Below are positions 1 through 7,799 of a stretch of 64,000 nucleotides of DNA, piece after piece (positions within the stretch are counted from its first letter, which is position 1; every line of letters starts with the position of its first letter). The stretch covers positions 248,001 through 312,000 of the forward strand of contig NZ_SGIM01000003.1 in assembly GCF_004208515.1 (NCBI RefSeq), given 5' to 3'. The stretch is from Acinetobacter halotolerans (GTDB taxonomy: Bacteria > Pseudomonadota > Gammaproteobacteria > Pseudomonadales > Moraxellaceae). The notes beneath the pieces are model-generated. The model had not been told where the DNA came from, ran no database searches, and worked only from the letters and a program-made list of their open reading frames with translations. The translations under genes were made by a program, and so were the position numbers.

Positions 1-805
1 CACAATGTGCTTTCATTCGAATACTGAGCGTTTCTAAACCTTTAAGGAAAATCCACGCATTAAACGGGCTCATTGAATTGCCTAAAGTACGAATAACACC
101 ATTTACTTCTTCAAGTAAATCATGTTTTCCCACCACTGCACCGCCTAAAGCTCGACCTTGGCCATCAATATATTTAGTTGCTGAATATACAATCAAATCA
201 GCACCAAACTTAATCGGTTGTTGTAAAACTGGTGTGCAGAAACAGTTATCAACCGCAAACAATGCACCATGCGCATGGGCAATATCAGCGATGGCTTGCA
301 TATCACCCACTTGAGCCAATGGATTAGACGGCGTTTCAATAAACAGTAAACGTGTATTTGGTTGAATCGCCTGTTTCCAGCCGTCAAGATCGCCTAGATC
401 TACAAAAGTCACTTCAACCGCAAATTTAGCGACATATTTTTCAAACAAGGCAATAATTGAACCAAAAACAGCACGTGAACAAATCACATGATCGCCTGCT
501 TTCAGATACGCCATACAGATTGCATGTACAGCCGCCATGCCTGAACTAGTTGCAACCGCACGCTCCGCACCATCAAGTACAGCTAAACGCTTTTCAAAAG
601 CTTGTACAGTTGGGTTGGTATAGCGTGAATAGGTATTTCCTGCAATTTGCCCAGAAAATTTAGCAGCAGCATCAGCCGCGCTTTCACAAACAAACGATGA
701 CGTTAAAAAAATAGGCTCACTATGTTCACCTTCAAAAGTACGATTATGTCCCGTACGAATGGCGAGTGTTTCAAGTTGATATTCTAAATCATCGCTTGGA
801 TTCAT
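1..805 (-). CDS. metZ: O-succinylhomoserine sulfhydrylase MetZ (partial, C-terminus beyond left edge)
   Basis: About 268 N-terminal codons of a Cys/Met-metabolism PLP enzyme read leftward from an ATG at 805 and run off the window without a stop. The protein begins MNPSDDLEYQLETLAIRTG and carries the PLP-lysine motif YSATKYIDGQGR, in which the KYIDGQGR form is typical of MetZ rather than of cystathionine gamma-synthase or beta-lyase. MetZ makes homocysteine from O-succinylhomoserine and sulfide in the cytoplasm. The family is about 400 residues, so roughly one third is missing at the edge. It is divergent from the PhaC-like gene, with an inverted repeat in the shared spacer. A related O-acetylhomoserine or cystathionine enzyme is the main alternative. 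Confidence 0.88.
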   Translation of the reverse strand, partial: MNPSDDLEYQLETLAIRTGHNRTFEGEHSEPIFLTSSFVCESAADAAAKFSGQIAGNTYSRYTNPTVQAFEKRLAVLDGAERAVATSSGMAAVHAICMAYLKAGDHVICSRAVFGSIIALFEKYVAKFAVEVTFVDLGDLDGWKQAIQPNTRLLFIETPSNPLAQVGDMQAIADIAHAHGALFAVDNCFCTPVLQQPIKFGADLIVYSATKYIDGQGRALGGAVVGKHDLLEEVNGVIRTLGNSMSPFNAWIFLKGLETLSIRMKAHC

Positions 806-835
806 GGTTTTATATGCCTTATGATCAATGGTCCT

Positions 836-872
836 AATCCCCCTTTATAAAAATGCTTTTCATAAAGGGATT
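836..872. promoter_or_regulatory. Inverted repeat in the metZ / PhaC-like divergent spacer
   Basis: CCCTTTAT (841-848) is matched by ATAAAGGG (862-869) around a 13-base loop. The arms extend as AATCC/GGATT with two unpaired C. It lies about 35 bases upstream of the metZ ATG. It could be an operator or a 5'UTR hairpin of the metZ mRNA. It is not followed by a T-run and matches no regulator I recognise. Confidence 0.35.
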
Positions 873-991
873 ATCAAATCCTATCTATATATGCCAACAT
901 TTTGATCGCCTAAGGTATTTAAGGTCAAGGTATAAGATGAAATTATCGCTTAGACTTCGCGCAATCTTGACTCATGATGAGACTTTAAAAG

Positions 992-2077
992 ATGAAATCA
1001 CTTGTGGAAATACAAAAAGTAAATTTTAAACACCTCGCAATGCGCATATTCGAAGCAGACAAACTGGTGTTGTCTCAATCAACCCCCTATCAAGTGATTG
1101 CTCAGTTTAAACAAACCCGTGTCCGCTTTTACGCTTCAGAGAACAAACGTTTTAAAGAACCTCTTGTATTTGTTGCACCTCTAGCGATCAATATGGATAT
1201 TTACGATTTATATCCCTATCGCTCTTTGGTGAAGCATTTTCAAGAAGCTGGATTTGATGTTTATTTAATTGACTGGGGCAAGCTCACTTATAAAAACTAT
1301 CGCGTTGATTTTCTATCTTTCATTGAGAGATTCATTCCCAAGTGTATTGAAGCAATTCAACAACATGCCAACTCAGATAAAATTTCTTTGCATGGATGGA
1401 GTATGGCGGGAGTATTCGTCACGCTTTATACCGCGCACCATCAACCAAGTGTGGTGAAAAACTTAATTGTCCTCGGCAGTCCAATAGACAGTTATGCCTC
1501 AGGCTATATCGGCAAACTGTATAAAACCTTGGCATCAATCACCACACGCAATGCCACAATCAAAGACTATGTCTACAATCGACTCCCTAAATTGATGATT
1601 CATTCACCGGGTTTCTTAAATTCACTCGGATTTAAGTTACTTGACCCTAAAGGTTGGATTGATGGCAATATTCAATTATTAAAAAATTTAGATAATCTTA
1701 AATTGGTTCAAGAAGATGCAACGCTGAGTCATTTCTTAAACAATATGATTGATTATCCGGGCGGCGTGAATCAAGACATGCTCTTTAATGTCTGGTTGCA
1801 AAATCCCTTAAAAAATGGCGCGATCACACTCCAAGATAAAACCATTGAACTTAAAAACATTGATTGTTCTTTACTCGTGGGTGCTGGAAAATCAGATCAA
1901 CTTGTTAGTTCCGAATCCGCATTTCCGCTTACCCAGTTGACAAATAGTCAAGATGTCACGTTTACTCTTATACCTGGCGGGCACTTAGGTTTAATGTCTA
2001 GTCAAAACAGTTCAATTGAGTTTTGGCCAACATTAACCACATGGTTGGCTGAACGATCAACTTCAATGAAGGAATAA
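992..2077 (+). CDS. PHA-synthase-like alpha/beta hydrolase
   Basis: A 361-residue alpha/beta hydrolase with the layout of class I/III poly(3-hydroxyalkanoate) synthase (PhaC) catalytic domains. The nucleophile elbow is GWSMAG with Ser137, the acid is probably Asp302 in GAGKSDQL, and the base is His331 in PGGHLGLMS. True PHA synthases use Cys in a GxCxGG box, so the Ser argues for a hydrolase or acyltransferase relative of PhaC rather than a polymerase. There is no signal peptide. The next gene starts three bases after its stop, so the two are almost certainly co-transcribed. No phasin, phaA or phaB lies nearby. The substrate is unknown. Confidence 0.7.
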   Translation: MKSLVEIQKVNFKHLAMRIFEADKLVLSQSTPYQVIAQFKQTRVRFYASENKRFKEPLVFVAPLAINMDIYDLYPYRSLVKHFQEAGFDVYLIDWGKLTYKNYRVDFLSFIERFIPKCIEAIQQHANSDKISLHGWSMAGVFVTLYTAHHQPSVVKNLIVLGSPIDSYASGYIGKLYKTLASITTRNATIKDYVYNRLPKLMIHSPGFLNSLGFKLLDPKGWIDGNIQLLKNLDNLKLVQEDATLSHFLNNMIDYPGGVNQDMLFNVWLQNPLKNGAITLQDKTIELKNIDCSLLVGAGKSDQLVSSESAFPLTQLTNSQDVTFTLIPGGHLGLMSSQNSSIEFWPTLTTWLAERSTSMKE

Positions 2078-2080
2078 GCG

Positions 2081-2953
2081 ATGATTCAATCTGTTGCATT
2101 TATCGGTTTAGGCGCGATGGGCTATCGCATGGCAGCACATTTACCAAAACATTTCGATCAAGTCTTAGTCTGGAATCGTAATTTTAGTAAGGCTGAACAA
2201 CATGCAACAGAATATGGAACCATCGCTGCTGATCTGTCACAGGCAGTACAAGCAGACATTATTTTTTCTTGTTTACCAACCAGTAGTGACGTTGAAAGCT
2301 TAATAGACAGTATTGAAATCAAATCTGGGGCGATTTGGATTGATTGTACCAGTGGTGTTCCTGAGGCAGCGCAGCGTCTTACAGAAAAACTAAAATCAAA
2401 AAATGTTGATTTCTTAGATGCACCTGTCAGTGGTCAAACTGTTGGCGCTGAAAATGCGACTTTAACGGTTATGGTGGGTGGAAATGCTGACGCTTTTGAA
2501 CGTGCTTACCCTGCGATGGCTGCGGTTGGGAAATTGATTCAACACGTAGGTGATTCAGGTGCTGGTTTTGCGGTAAAAGCGATTAATAATATGTTGCTCG
2601 CCGTGAATTTATGGTCAGTTGCGGAAGGTTTTTCTACACTAAAAGCGCATGGTGTCAATTTAGATGCCGCACTTAATTGTATTAATGCTTCTAGCGGTAA
2701 AAGTTTAGTGACCGAAAATATCTTTCCTCAGCGTGTTCTGAGCCGTGAGTTCCCTGTGACCTTTGCTCTACCTTTACTGGCTAAAGATACAGGGATTGCT
2801 TTAGATCTAGTACATGAAGCAAAACTTCCTGCGCCTATACTTGCTTTAACGCAAAGTTTGATTCAGGCTGCAAGTTTGACTGCTGAACCCAATAGTGATT
2901 TCTCTGCTGCTGTGAAAATGTATGAGTCTTGGAGTAAAATCACGCTGGAATAA
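2081..2953 (+). CDS. NAD(P)-dependent oxidoreductase, 3-hydroxyisobutyrate dehydrogenase family
   Basis: A 290-residue beta-hydroxyacid dehydrogenase. The N-terminal Rossmann motif is IGLGAMGYRMA (residues about 8-18), the substrate-binding motif is DAPVSGQTVGA (about 115-125), and the catalytic-lysine segment is GAGFAVKAINNM (about 162-173). Family members oxidise 3-hydroxyisobutyrate, tartronate semialdehyde or similar short 2-methyl or 3-hydroxy acids. The length matches the family. It follows the PhaC-like hydrolase by three bases, with AAGGA just upstream as ribosome site, and is closed by a hairpin terminator. The exact substrate cannot be told, and mmsB proper would normally sit with mmsA, which is absent here. 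Confidence 0.8.
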   Translation: MIQSVAFIGLGAMGYRMAAHLPKHFDQVLVWNRNFSKAEQHATEYGTIAADLSQAVQADIIFSCLPTSSDVESLIDSIEIKSGAIWIDCTSGVPEAAQRLTEKLKSKNVDFLDAPVSGQTVGAENATLTVMVGGNADAFERAYPAMAAVGKLIQHVGDSGAGFAVKAINNMLLAVNLWSVAEGFSTLKAHGVNLDAALNCINASSGKSLVTENIFPQRVLSREFPVTFALPLLAKDTGIALDLVHEAKLPAPILALTQSLIQAASLTAEPNSDFSAAVKMYESWSKITLE

Positions 2954-3000
2954 AATTAAGCTAGAAAGAGTTGTTTTTAGAAATTATCAGCCTAAATGAA

Positions 3001-3026
3001 AAACCATTCAGCCGAATGGTTTTTTT
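3001..3026 (+). terminator. Rho-independent terminator after the dehydrogenase gene
   Basis: AAACCATTC (3001-3009), loop AGCC, GAATGGTTT (3014-3022), then a T-run to 3026. It lies 47 bases beyond the stop and ends the two-gene unit. Confidence 0.85.
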
Positions 3027-3035
3027 CGTACTAGC

Positions 3036-3200
3036 TTAGCTTATAGAGCGCTTAAAATTATCATCATTCCGACAGTGCTCAAAGCTGTCTCTTAAAATTT
3101 CAACCATACGATAAAGTTCTTGTTCTTCCTTAGTTGTAATAATTTTCTGATTAACTGGGTTAACAATAAAATCAGGTTCTCCAACTTTAACGTTTACCAA
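3036..3200 (-). CDS. Possible small ORF or 3' remnant directly after an in-frame stop
   Basis: Reading leftward, the frame of the 93-residue exported protein continues past its TAA (3264-3266) for another 75 sense codons, to a TAA at 3036-3038. The residues look protein-like: VKVGEPDFIVNPVNQK, then KEEQELYRMVEILRDSFEHC. There is no ATG in the early part. The first plausible start is a TTG at 3200, which gives 54 residues without a clear ribosome site. It may be a separate small gene, a decayed 3' exten­sion of the upstream gene, or chance. I do not recognise a family. Confidence 0.3.
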   Translation of the reverse strand: MVNVKVGEPDFIVNPVNQKIITTKEEQELYRMVEILRDSFEHCRNDDNFKRSIS

Positions 3201-3263
3201 TGCTTCTAAGGTTAAATAATGGCAATATGTAAAAGTAAGAATAATTTTTCTTTCAAATCTTAA

Positions 3264-3545
3264 TTATTTACTATTCACATCAATTTTAAATATCTTTCCA
3301 TTACAGACCCAAACCGTATAGATCTGCATATCAATCTCATAGACATATTCTGTTGCGCTGCATGAATAACGACCATCTCTATGTTTGAAATATCTTGGAT
3401 AAGATTTTCCCATTTTTCTAAGTAAATCGCTTTCACTATCCCCTACACTTACAAGCTCATATGAGGAACGCATTGAGTTAGTTTCTCTTGCAAAAACACT
3501 GACTGATATTAAAATTGAAATTATTCCAAATATTATGTATTTCAT
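3264..3545 (-). CDS. Small exported hypothetical protein
   Basis: 93 residues from the ATG at 3545; the open frame also extends four codons upstream to a TTG. An N-terminal hydrophobic segment (KYIIFGIISILISVSVFA) looks like a signal peptide cut near ALA/ARE. The mature part has VSVGDSESDLLRKMGKSYP and YVYEIDMQIYTVWVCNGK. This resembles small periplasmic proteins of the DUF2845/SmpA-like kind, where an N-terminal G(D/M)S..E/D.L..G motif precedes a two-strand Y-hairpin, but the match is only by eye. It is a lone gene in an AT-rich stretch. See the in-frame ORF after its stop. Confidence 0.55.
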   Translation of the reverse strand: MKYIIFGIISILISVSVFARETNSMRSSYELVSVGDSESDLLRKMGKSYPRYFKHRDGRYSCSATEYVYEIDMQIYTVWVCNGKIFKIDVNSK

Positions 3546-3890
3546 TTTATGAACCAATTTTTATTTAATTCGCTTAATTTATCAAACAGTTAAAATAAAG
3601 TCATCCGTAAATCACCTGATGTTAACCTAACTCAATAAAGATAATTTGATAAATCATAGAAAAGTACAATGTAAATCACACAAAATCGCAATAAAACACT
3701 ATATTTTTTTCTTTAATACCATGCATCAAAAACTGTTGATATCTAAAGTTTTTCTCTATTATTATGGATGGAATATGAAGTAAAATTACATTCAAATAAT
3801 AGAGTTTCATTGAAATTTCATCAATACACCTTATATTAGTACATGCGCTGCGCTCAACGCAGTGCTTGCTCATAACGAGAGGAACACCTC
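3546..3890. other. AT-rich intergenic stretch, no gene seen
   Basis: No convincing reading frame lies here. Near the right end, 3845-3865 can fold as an imperfect hairpin (GCGCTGCG, loop CTCAA, CGCAGTGC) just upstream of the AGAGGA ribosome site of the YARHG-like gene. It would sit in that gene's leader. Otherwise I see nothing. Confidence 0.4.
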
Positions 3891-4160
3891 ATGAATAAGT
3901 TTACAGTTGCTGCTTTTGCTGGATTAATGGCCCTTACAGGTTTCAGCATGCAAGCCTCAGCATCGGAACAAGAATGTAAAAAGTTACAAGATAACTATAA
4001 TCTGATCTATGCTTCTAAAGGCTTCTGTTTTAAAGATGCAGATGCTAAAGCCAAATATGGTAATGAGAACTGTCATACCACTAAGCCAAAGTTTTCTGAA
4101 AAAGAGCAGCAACGCTTAGACGAAATCAAAGCTCGTCAAAAAGAACTGAATTGTAAGTAA
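3891..4160 (+). CDS. Small secreted YARHG-like domain protein
   Basis: 89 residues. The signal peptide MNKFTVAAFAGLMALTGFSM ends at ASA. The mature domain, from about residue 25, has four Cys and the stretch YNLIYASKGFCFKDADAKAK, which resembles the YARHG extracellular domain (aromatic-Ala-Arg-x-Gly core followed by Phe). A charged helix (KEQQRLDEIKARQKE) and a C-terminal Cys-Lys follow. The four cysteines could form two disulfides in the periplasm. AGAGGA lies ten bases before the ATG. The function of the domain is not known. It stands alone upstream of the HIT gene. Confidence 0.65.
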   Translation: MNKFTVAAFAGLMALTGFSMQASASEQECKKLQDNYNLIYASKGFCFKDADAKAKYGNENCHTTKPKFSEKEQQRLDEIKARQKELNCK

Positions 4161-4229
4161 TATTTCATTGCCCCTCTTTAAAAATAGAGGGACATTCCTA
4201 CATCTATGATTTAAATTAAAGGACTAAGC

Positions 4230-4643
4230 ATGGCATACGATGACCAAAATATTTTTGCAAGAATTCTTCGTGGCGAGTTACCTGCGATTAAAGTTTATGA
4301 AGACGAGCAAGTTCTTGCATTTATGGATATCATGCCTCAAGCCGATGGTCACACCTTAGTTATTCCTAAGACACCAGCAGTTACCCTACTCGATCTTCCT
4401 GCCGATGCAGCTGCTTATACTATTCAGATCGTTCAAAAAGTTGCTAAAGCAATGGAAAAGGCCCTCGATGCAAAAGGCATTGTCTTGATGCAACTCAATG
4501 GCGCTGCTGCGGGTCAAACTGTTCCGCATATACATTTTCATCTCGTTCCAGGTTCACTCCATGAGCTAGGTCGTCATGCTGTGCAAATGGGTGATCAAGA
4601 AAAGATTCAGGCACTTGCTGAAAAGATCAAAGCAGCACTTTAA
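4230..4643 (+). CDS. HIT family nucleotide hydrolase/transferase
   Basis: A 137-residue histidine-triad protein of the HINT/Hit branch. The catalytic triad is PHIHFHLVP, with His100, His102 and His104, and the N-terminal half has the family feature IFARILRGELPAIKVYEDE. These enzymes hydrolyse nucleoside phosphoramidates or dinucleoside polyphosphates in the cytoplasm. The length is normal for bacterial HIT proteins. AAAGGA precedes the ATG by eight bases. A strong terminator follows, so it is a single-gene unit. Confidence 0.9.
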   Translation: MAYDDQNIFARILRGELPAIKVYEDEQVLAFMDIMPQADGHTLVIPKTPAVTLLDLPADAAAYTIQIVQKVAKAMEKALDAKGIVLMQLNGAAAGQTVPHIHFHLVPGSLHELGRHAVQMGDQEKIQALAEKIKAAL

Positions 4644-4661
4644 TCTTTTAACACTGTACAA

Positions 4662-4686
4662 AACGGGGTGATCACTCCGTTTTTTT
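4662..4686 (+). terminator. Rho-independent terminator after the HIT gene
   Basis: AACGGGGTG (4662-4670), ATCA turn, CACTCCGTT (4673-4681), then a T-run to 4686. Confidence 0.85.
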
Positions 4687-4740
4687 GTTTTTGTAATTAT
4701 ATAAAAATCAATAAGAAACATAATTATTACGTAATATCAA

Positions 4741-4796
4741 TCGTCATAAAACTGTCACTTTTCTTTCACTTCTCTGTCACAAAGTTTGCCGATACT
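4741..4796 (+). promoter_or_regulatory. Tandem Pho box and -10 of the porin gene
   Basis: Four head-to-tail 11-base units lie here: TCGTCATAAAA (4741), CTGTCACTTTT (4752), CTTTCACTTCT (4763) and CTGTCACAAAG (4774). The PhoB unit consensus is CTGTCATAAAT. Ten bases after the last CTGTCAC comes GATACT (4791-4796) as a -10, the spacing seen at PhoB-activated promoters, where the box replaces the -35. The porin ATG is about 100 bases further on. Confidence 0.75.
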
Positions 4797-4898
4797 GCAT
4801 ACAAGTTAGTGAGCTATGTAACTTTTTGTACATGAGCAAACTTATAACAGTAACTAAGGCAACAGCCATTTACAAAAAAGTGTTTTGGAGAAATCTCA

Positions 4899-5987
4899 AT
4901 GAAAAAATTGCTTCTTGCTGCTACTGTAGCAACATTAGCCATGAATGCAGCGCAAGCAGCACCAACATTGTATGGTAAGCTCAATGTGACGCTCGATCAA
5001 ATTGATAAGAATGGCTTTAAAGACGAAAGCGTAACAAAAGTAAATTCAAACGCTTCTCGTATTGGTATCAAGGGTGAAGAAAAATTAACAGACAATCTTT
5101 CTGCAGTTTATTTAATTGAATGGCAAATCAATGCAGATGGTGATGGTGACCAGTCTTTTACAAACCGCAACCGCTTTATTGGTCTTAAATCAGATGGCGT
5201 GGGTACATTAAAAGTCGGTCAATATGACTCATACTTCAAAACAGCAGCAGGTAGCAACCAAGATATCTATAATGATCACAACGAACTAGATATGACCGCT
5301 ATTTTGGCTGGTGAAGATCGTTTAAAAAATGTGATCGGTTTTGAAACTGATAAAAAATTGTTGGGTGGTTTAGCATTTAACATCATGTTCCAACAAGGTG
5401 AAGAGTCTTCTGCCACTGAAAATGCGGCTAAAGGTTACAAAGGTAGTCGTGATGGTTTTGGTGACGGCGTTTCTACCTCGATCACTTATGACAATAAAGA
5501 CTATGGCTTTGCTGCTGCGGTAGCAGGTAACTACGGTATCGCATCTAAATATAGTGCTTATAGCTTATCTGGTATTTATACTGATGCTATCCGTGTAACT
5601 GGTTCTTATGATTTCACGAAAATAGGCTTTGATGGGTTTGTATTGGGTGCTTTATGGCAAACAGCTCAACCGACAGATGACACTGTTACAACTACAAGCG
5701 GTTCTGATGTAACGTCATATAAAGGTTTACAAGAAGATGCGTATGGCGTAACTGCAGCGTACAAGATCCCTTCTACACCAATCAAGTTAAAAGCACAGTA
5801 CATCTCTGCAACAACAGAATCAAATGGTCGTGATGATCGTAAACAAGATCTTTATGGTCTTGGTGCAGATTATCAAATCAACAAACAAGCACGTTTCTAT
5901 GGTGTAGTTGGTCAACAAAAACGTGATTGGTTAGTAAAAGATGATAAGAAAACAACTATTGGCTTAGGTATGGAATATAACTTCTAA
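4899..5987 (+). CDS. General porin, probably phosphate-starvation induced
   Basis: 362 residues. A classical signal peptide (MKKLLLAATVATLAMNAAQA) is cut before APTLYGKLNVT, the usual N-terminus of trimeric Gram-negative porins (Porin_4 / OmpC-like superfamily). The rest is a run of alternating beta strands with GTLKVGQYDS and FINRNRFIGL-like porin signatures, and it ends GLGMEYNF with the C-terminal Phe that BamA recognises. It acts as an outer-membrane diffusion channel. GGAG lies seven bases before the ATG. A tandem Pho box upstream suggests a PhoE/OprP-type role in phosphate limitation. The inference rests on the promoter, because anion-selectivity residues cannot be judged by eye. Confidence 0.85.
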   Translation: MKKLLLAATVATLAMNAAQAAPTLYGKLNVTLDQIDKNGFKDESVTKVNSNASRIGIKGEEKLTDNLSAVYLIEWQINADGDGDQSFTNRNRFIGLKSDGVGTLKVGQYDSYFKTAAGSNQDIYNDHNELDMTAILAGEDRLKNVIGFETDKKLLGGLAFNIMFQQGEESSATENAAKGYKGSRDGFGDGVSTSITYDNKDYGFAAAVAGNYGIASKYSAYSLSGIYTDAIRVTGSYDFTKIGFDGFVLGALWQTAQPTDDTVTTTSGSDVTSYKGLQEDAYGVTAAYKIPSTPIKLKAQYISATTESNGRDDRKQDLYGLGADYQINKQARFYGVVGQQKRDWLVKDDKKTTIGLGMEYNF

Positions 5988-6011
5988 TTTGAAACTTATT
6001 TCCTAATCAGT

Positions 6012-6036
6012 AAAAAAGGGCTCTATGCCCTTTTTT
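6012..6036. terminator. Bidirectional terminator between the porin and a membrane protein gene
   Basis: AAAAAAGGGC (6012 on), loop TCTAT, GCCCTTTTTT. A-tracts and T-tracts lie on both sides, so it serves the porin and the convergent gene, whose stop is at 6036. Confidence 0.85.
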
Positions 6037-6410
6037 CATTTAGAGAATAGAAAAATCGTTGCTACTAAATTCATGAAAACAATTGAAATAAACGAATACC
6101 ATAAAAATTTAAAAAAATGATCTTTTCTTAAAACATAATAAATTAACAGTATGACCAGCAATATCGTGGAGAAAAACAGCCAAATTAATCCATGTAATTG
6201 AGCATTTCCCCAAATATTATTTTCTACTGCAAAATGAACATTTCTGTATAAGGATGGTATAAATAAGATCGACAAGATAGATGAAAAGATAAATAACTTT
6301 TGTCGAAGCGCTTTAATAAAAAAACTGACAAGAATCAATAATGGTAAAGTAACAACGAAATAGATAAAAAATATTAAAATGAAGCCAACTCCGGACCCTG
6401 CCACACTCAT
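6036..6410 (-). CDS. Hypothetical four-helix membrane protein
   Basis: 124 residues, almost all hydrophobic. Four transmembrane helices are visible at about residues 8-33, 39-56, 70-93 and 102-121, joined by short basic loops (KALRQK, RKDHFF), which places it in the inner membrane. No motif or family is recognised. It starts at an ATG at 6410, and its stop overlaps the porin terminator. It is real by composition (membrane-type residue pattern over the whole frame) but of unknown role. It is convergent with the porin and co-directional with the DUF937 gene, from which a strong terminator separates it. Confidence 0.6.
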   Translation of the reverse strand: MSVAGSGVGFILIFFIYFVVTLPLLILVSFFIKALRQKLFIFSSILSILFIPSLYRNVHFAVENNIWGNAQLHGLIWLFFSTILLVILLIYYVLRKDHFFKFLWYSFISIVFMNLVATIFLFSK

Positions 6411-6478
6411 AACATTCCTAAACCATTTGAATTTGTTTAAATACTACTATAGATCAAAAACAATTAGGCATTATAGAA

Positions 6479-6512
6479 AATCTAAAGCTCATCTCCAAAT
6501 GAGCTTTAGATT
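6479..6512 (-). terminator. Terminator of the DUF937 gene
   Basis: Fourteen paired bases: AATCTAAAGCTCAT, loop CTCCAA, ATGAGCTTTAGATT. On the minus strand the stem is followed by TTTTC. Confidence 0.85.
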
Positions 6513-6528
6513 CACAGAGAATAAACAA

Positions 6529-7134
6529 CTATTTTTTCAAAAAACCACTCACAATATTCAAAACATTTTGAATATCATTATTCGCTTCTTGTGGACTTGT
6601 ACTTGAACCTTGAGGGGTTAAAGAATCAATCACTTGTGGTAAAACTGATGCGATCGCGCCATAAATCGCTTGTTTTGGGGCCTGTGTTTGCTGTGCAACT
6701 TGCTCAACATCTTGGTCATCAAACAAACTCTGCATATTTTGAGTCGGTATATCGGTATTATTTGGCTGATTAGGATCAACCCAACTCTGTACTTGATTGG
6801 CTAAACCCGCATTTTTAAGTTTATCCAGTGCACCTTGTAAGCCGCCTTGTTTTTGAATCCAAGCTAAAATTAATGGTAAAACAGCTATCAACAAAGTTTG
6901 TGTTGTATTGCCACCTGAACCACTTTTAGCTTGAGAGTTATTCCCTAATTGACCAAGTACCGAACCTAAAACACCGCCTAGACCACCTTGTTGGCTCTGA
7001 GTGCTTTGTTGACCACCCATCTGTCCCAATACAGAACCAAGAATTCCTCCAAGCCCACCGCCTTGCCCCGATTGTTGCTGACTACCTAAAGCTTGCTTTG
7101 CTAACATTTCAACAATATTGCTTAAATCTGTCAT
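6529..7134 (-). CDS. DUF937 (YidB-like) family protein
   Basis: 201 residues. The first 75 are Gly/Gln-rich low-complexity with two near repeats of GGLGG(I/V)LGSVLGQ, and a DUF937 core follows at about residues 75-140 (TLLIAVLPLILAWIQKQGG, then a helical segment with QSWVDPNQPN). The C-terminal helix region ends NDIQNVLNIVSGFLKK. DUF937/YidB proteins fold like a bundle of small helices and have no assigned enzymatic role. The ATG is at 7134, and a hairpin terminator follows the stop. It is a single-gene unit by its flanks. The repeats make the N-terminus prone to length variation between strains. Confidence 0.75.
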   Translation of the reverse strand: MTDLSNIVEMLAKQALGSQQQSGQGGGLGGILGSVLGQMGGQQSTQSQQGGLGGVLGSVLGQLGNNSQAKSGSGGNTTQTLLIAVLPLILAWIQKQGGLQGALDKLKNAGLANQVQSWVDPNQPNNTDIPTQNMQSLFDDQDVEQVAQQTQAPKQAIYGAIASVLPQVIDSLTPQGSSTSPQEANNDIQNVLNIVSGFLKK

Positions 7135-7300
7135 GATCTATGTATTCCTTTGGAATTATTTATCCAAAAAGCATACGCTGCTTTGAAAGAACAGAACAAA
7201 ATTGAATTGTTAAATTTTGCAAGGGCTTGCGGTTAACCCACTTCTATATTTCTCTGGCTGAAGAAGCACTCGCGTTCCACAAAAAGGAAAAAAATTAGAT

Positions 7301-7762
7301 TTACCAACGGAATTTATTCCAGTTCTCAGGGTTAGCCCAAAACTTTGAATTAAACCAATCTGGCACATGCTTGTAGGTCAAAATATTGAATTGCCACAAT
7401 GCGAAATCACTGTCATGGCTAGTCTTATCGATCAACTGAGTAAAACCAAGCGAACGGAGCAATTTTTCATCATCCAGCTTGCTCACGACAATAATACGTT
7501 TTGCCATCAAATCACGTAATTTCACCAGTAACTGTGCTTTTTGCGCTTCATTGACGTTTTGCATCTCTGCTGTATCAAATAATACAAAACCTAAATCATA
7601 ACGCTGTGTAAATGGCAGACTTAAAAAGTCAATTACGTTAAAATAATGCCATTGAATGGAAGCATTTTGGTCAATCTGCTGACCTATACAAAGTGCAGTA
7701 TGTATGGGCTGTTCTTTAGATAAATCGTCTAGCATAGAAGTGATGACATTTTGTTCAGCCAT
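7301..7762 (-). CDS. Conserved hypothetical protein (DUF6231-like)
   Basis: 153 residues from the ATG at 7762 (MAEQNVITSMLDDLS). A longer open frame continues upstream, but AAGGG sits eight to twelve bases before this ATG. The middle reads like a small Rossmann-type fold, with RYDLGFVLFDTAEMQN and AKRIIVVSKLDDEK, and resembles a SAM-methyltransferase-like core without its glycine motif. The end is rich in Trp and Asn (WFNSKFWANPENWNKFRW). It is conserved in Acinetobacter and Pseudomonas beside the DUF2797 gene, to which it is divergent here. Function unknown. Confidence 0.7.
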   Translation of the reverse strand: MAEQNVITSMLDDLSKEQPIHTALCIGQQIDQNASIQWHYFNVIDFLSLPFTQRYDLGFVLFDTAEMQNVNEAQKAQLLVKLRDLMAKRIIVVSKLDDEKLLRSLGFTQLIDKTSHDSDFALWQFNILTYKHVPDWFNSKFWANPENWNKFRW

Positions 7763-7799
7763 GCTGCAACCCTTGAATGAGAAAGATGAGAGTTTATTG

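Noticed and set aside
3676..3873. 65-codon minus-strand open frame upstream of the YARHG-like gene
   Set aside because: Residue content is that of translated AT-rich spacer; no ribosome site, signal or domain; it overlaps the leader of the real plus-strand gene.
6529..7134. DUF937 Gly/Gln-rich repeats as a tandem DNA repeat array
   Set aside because: Only two imperfect protein-level repeats; not a DNA satellite or CRISPR-like array.
7704..7799. N-terminal extension of the DUF2797 protein
   Set aside because: It would overlap the start of the divergent DUF6231-like gene. The ATG at 7800 has the better ribosome site and the family N-terminus.
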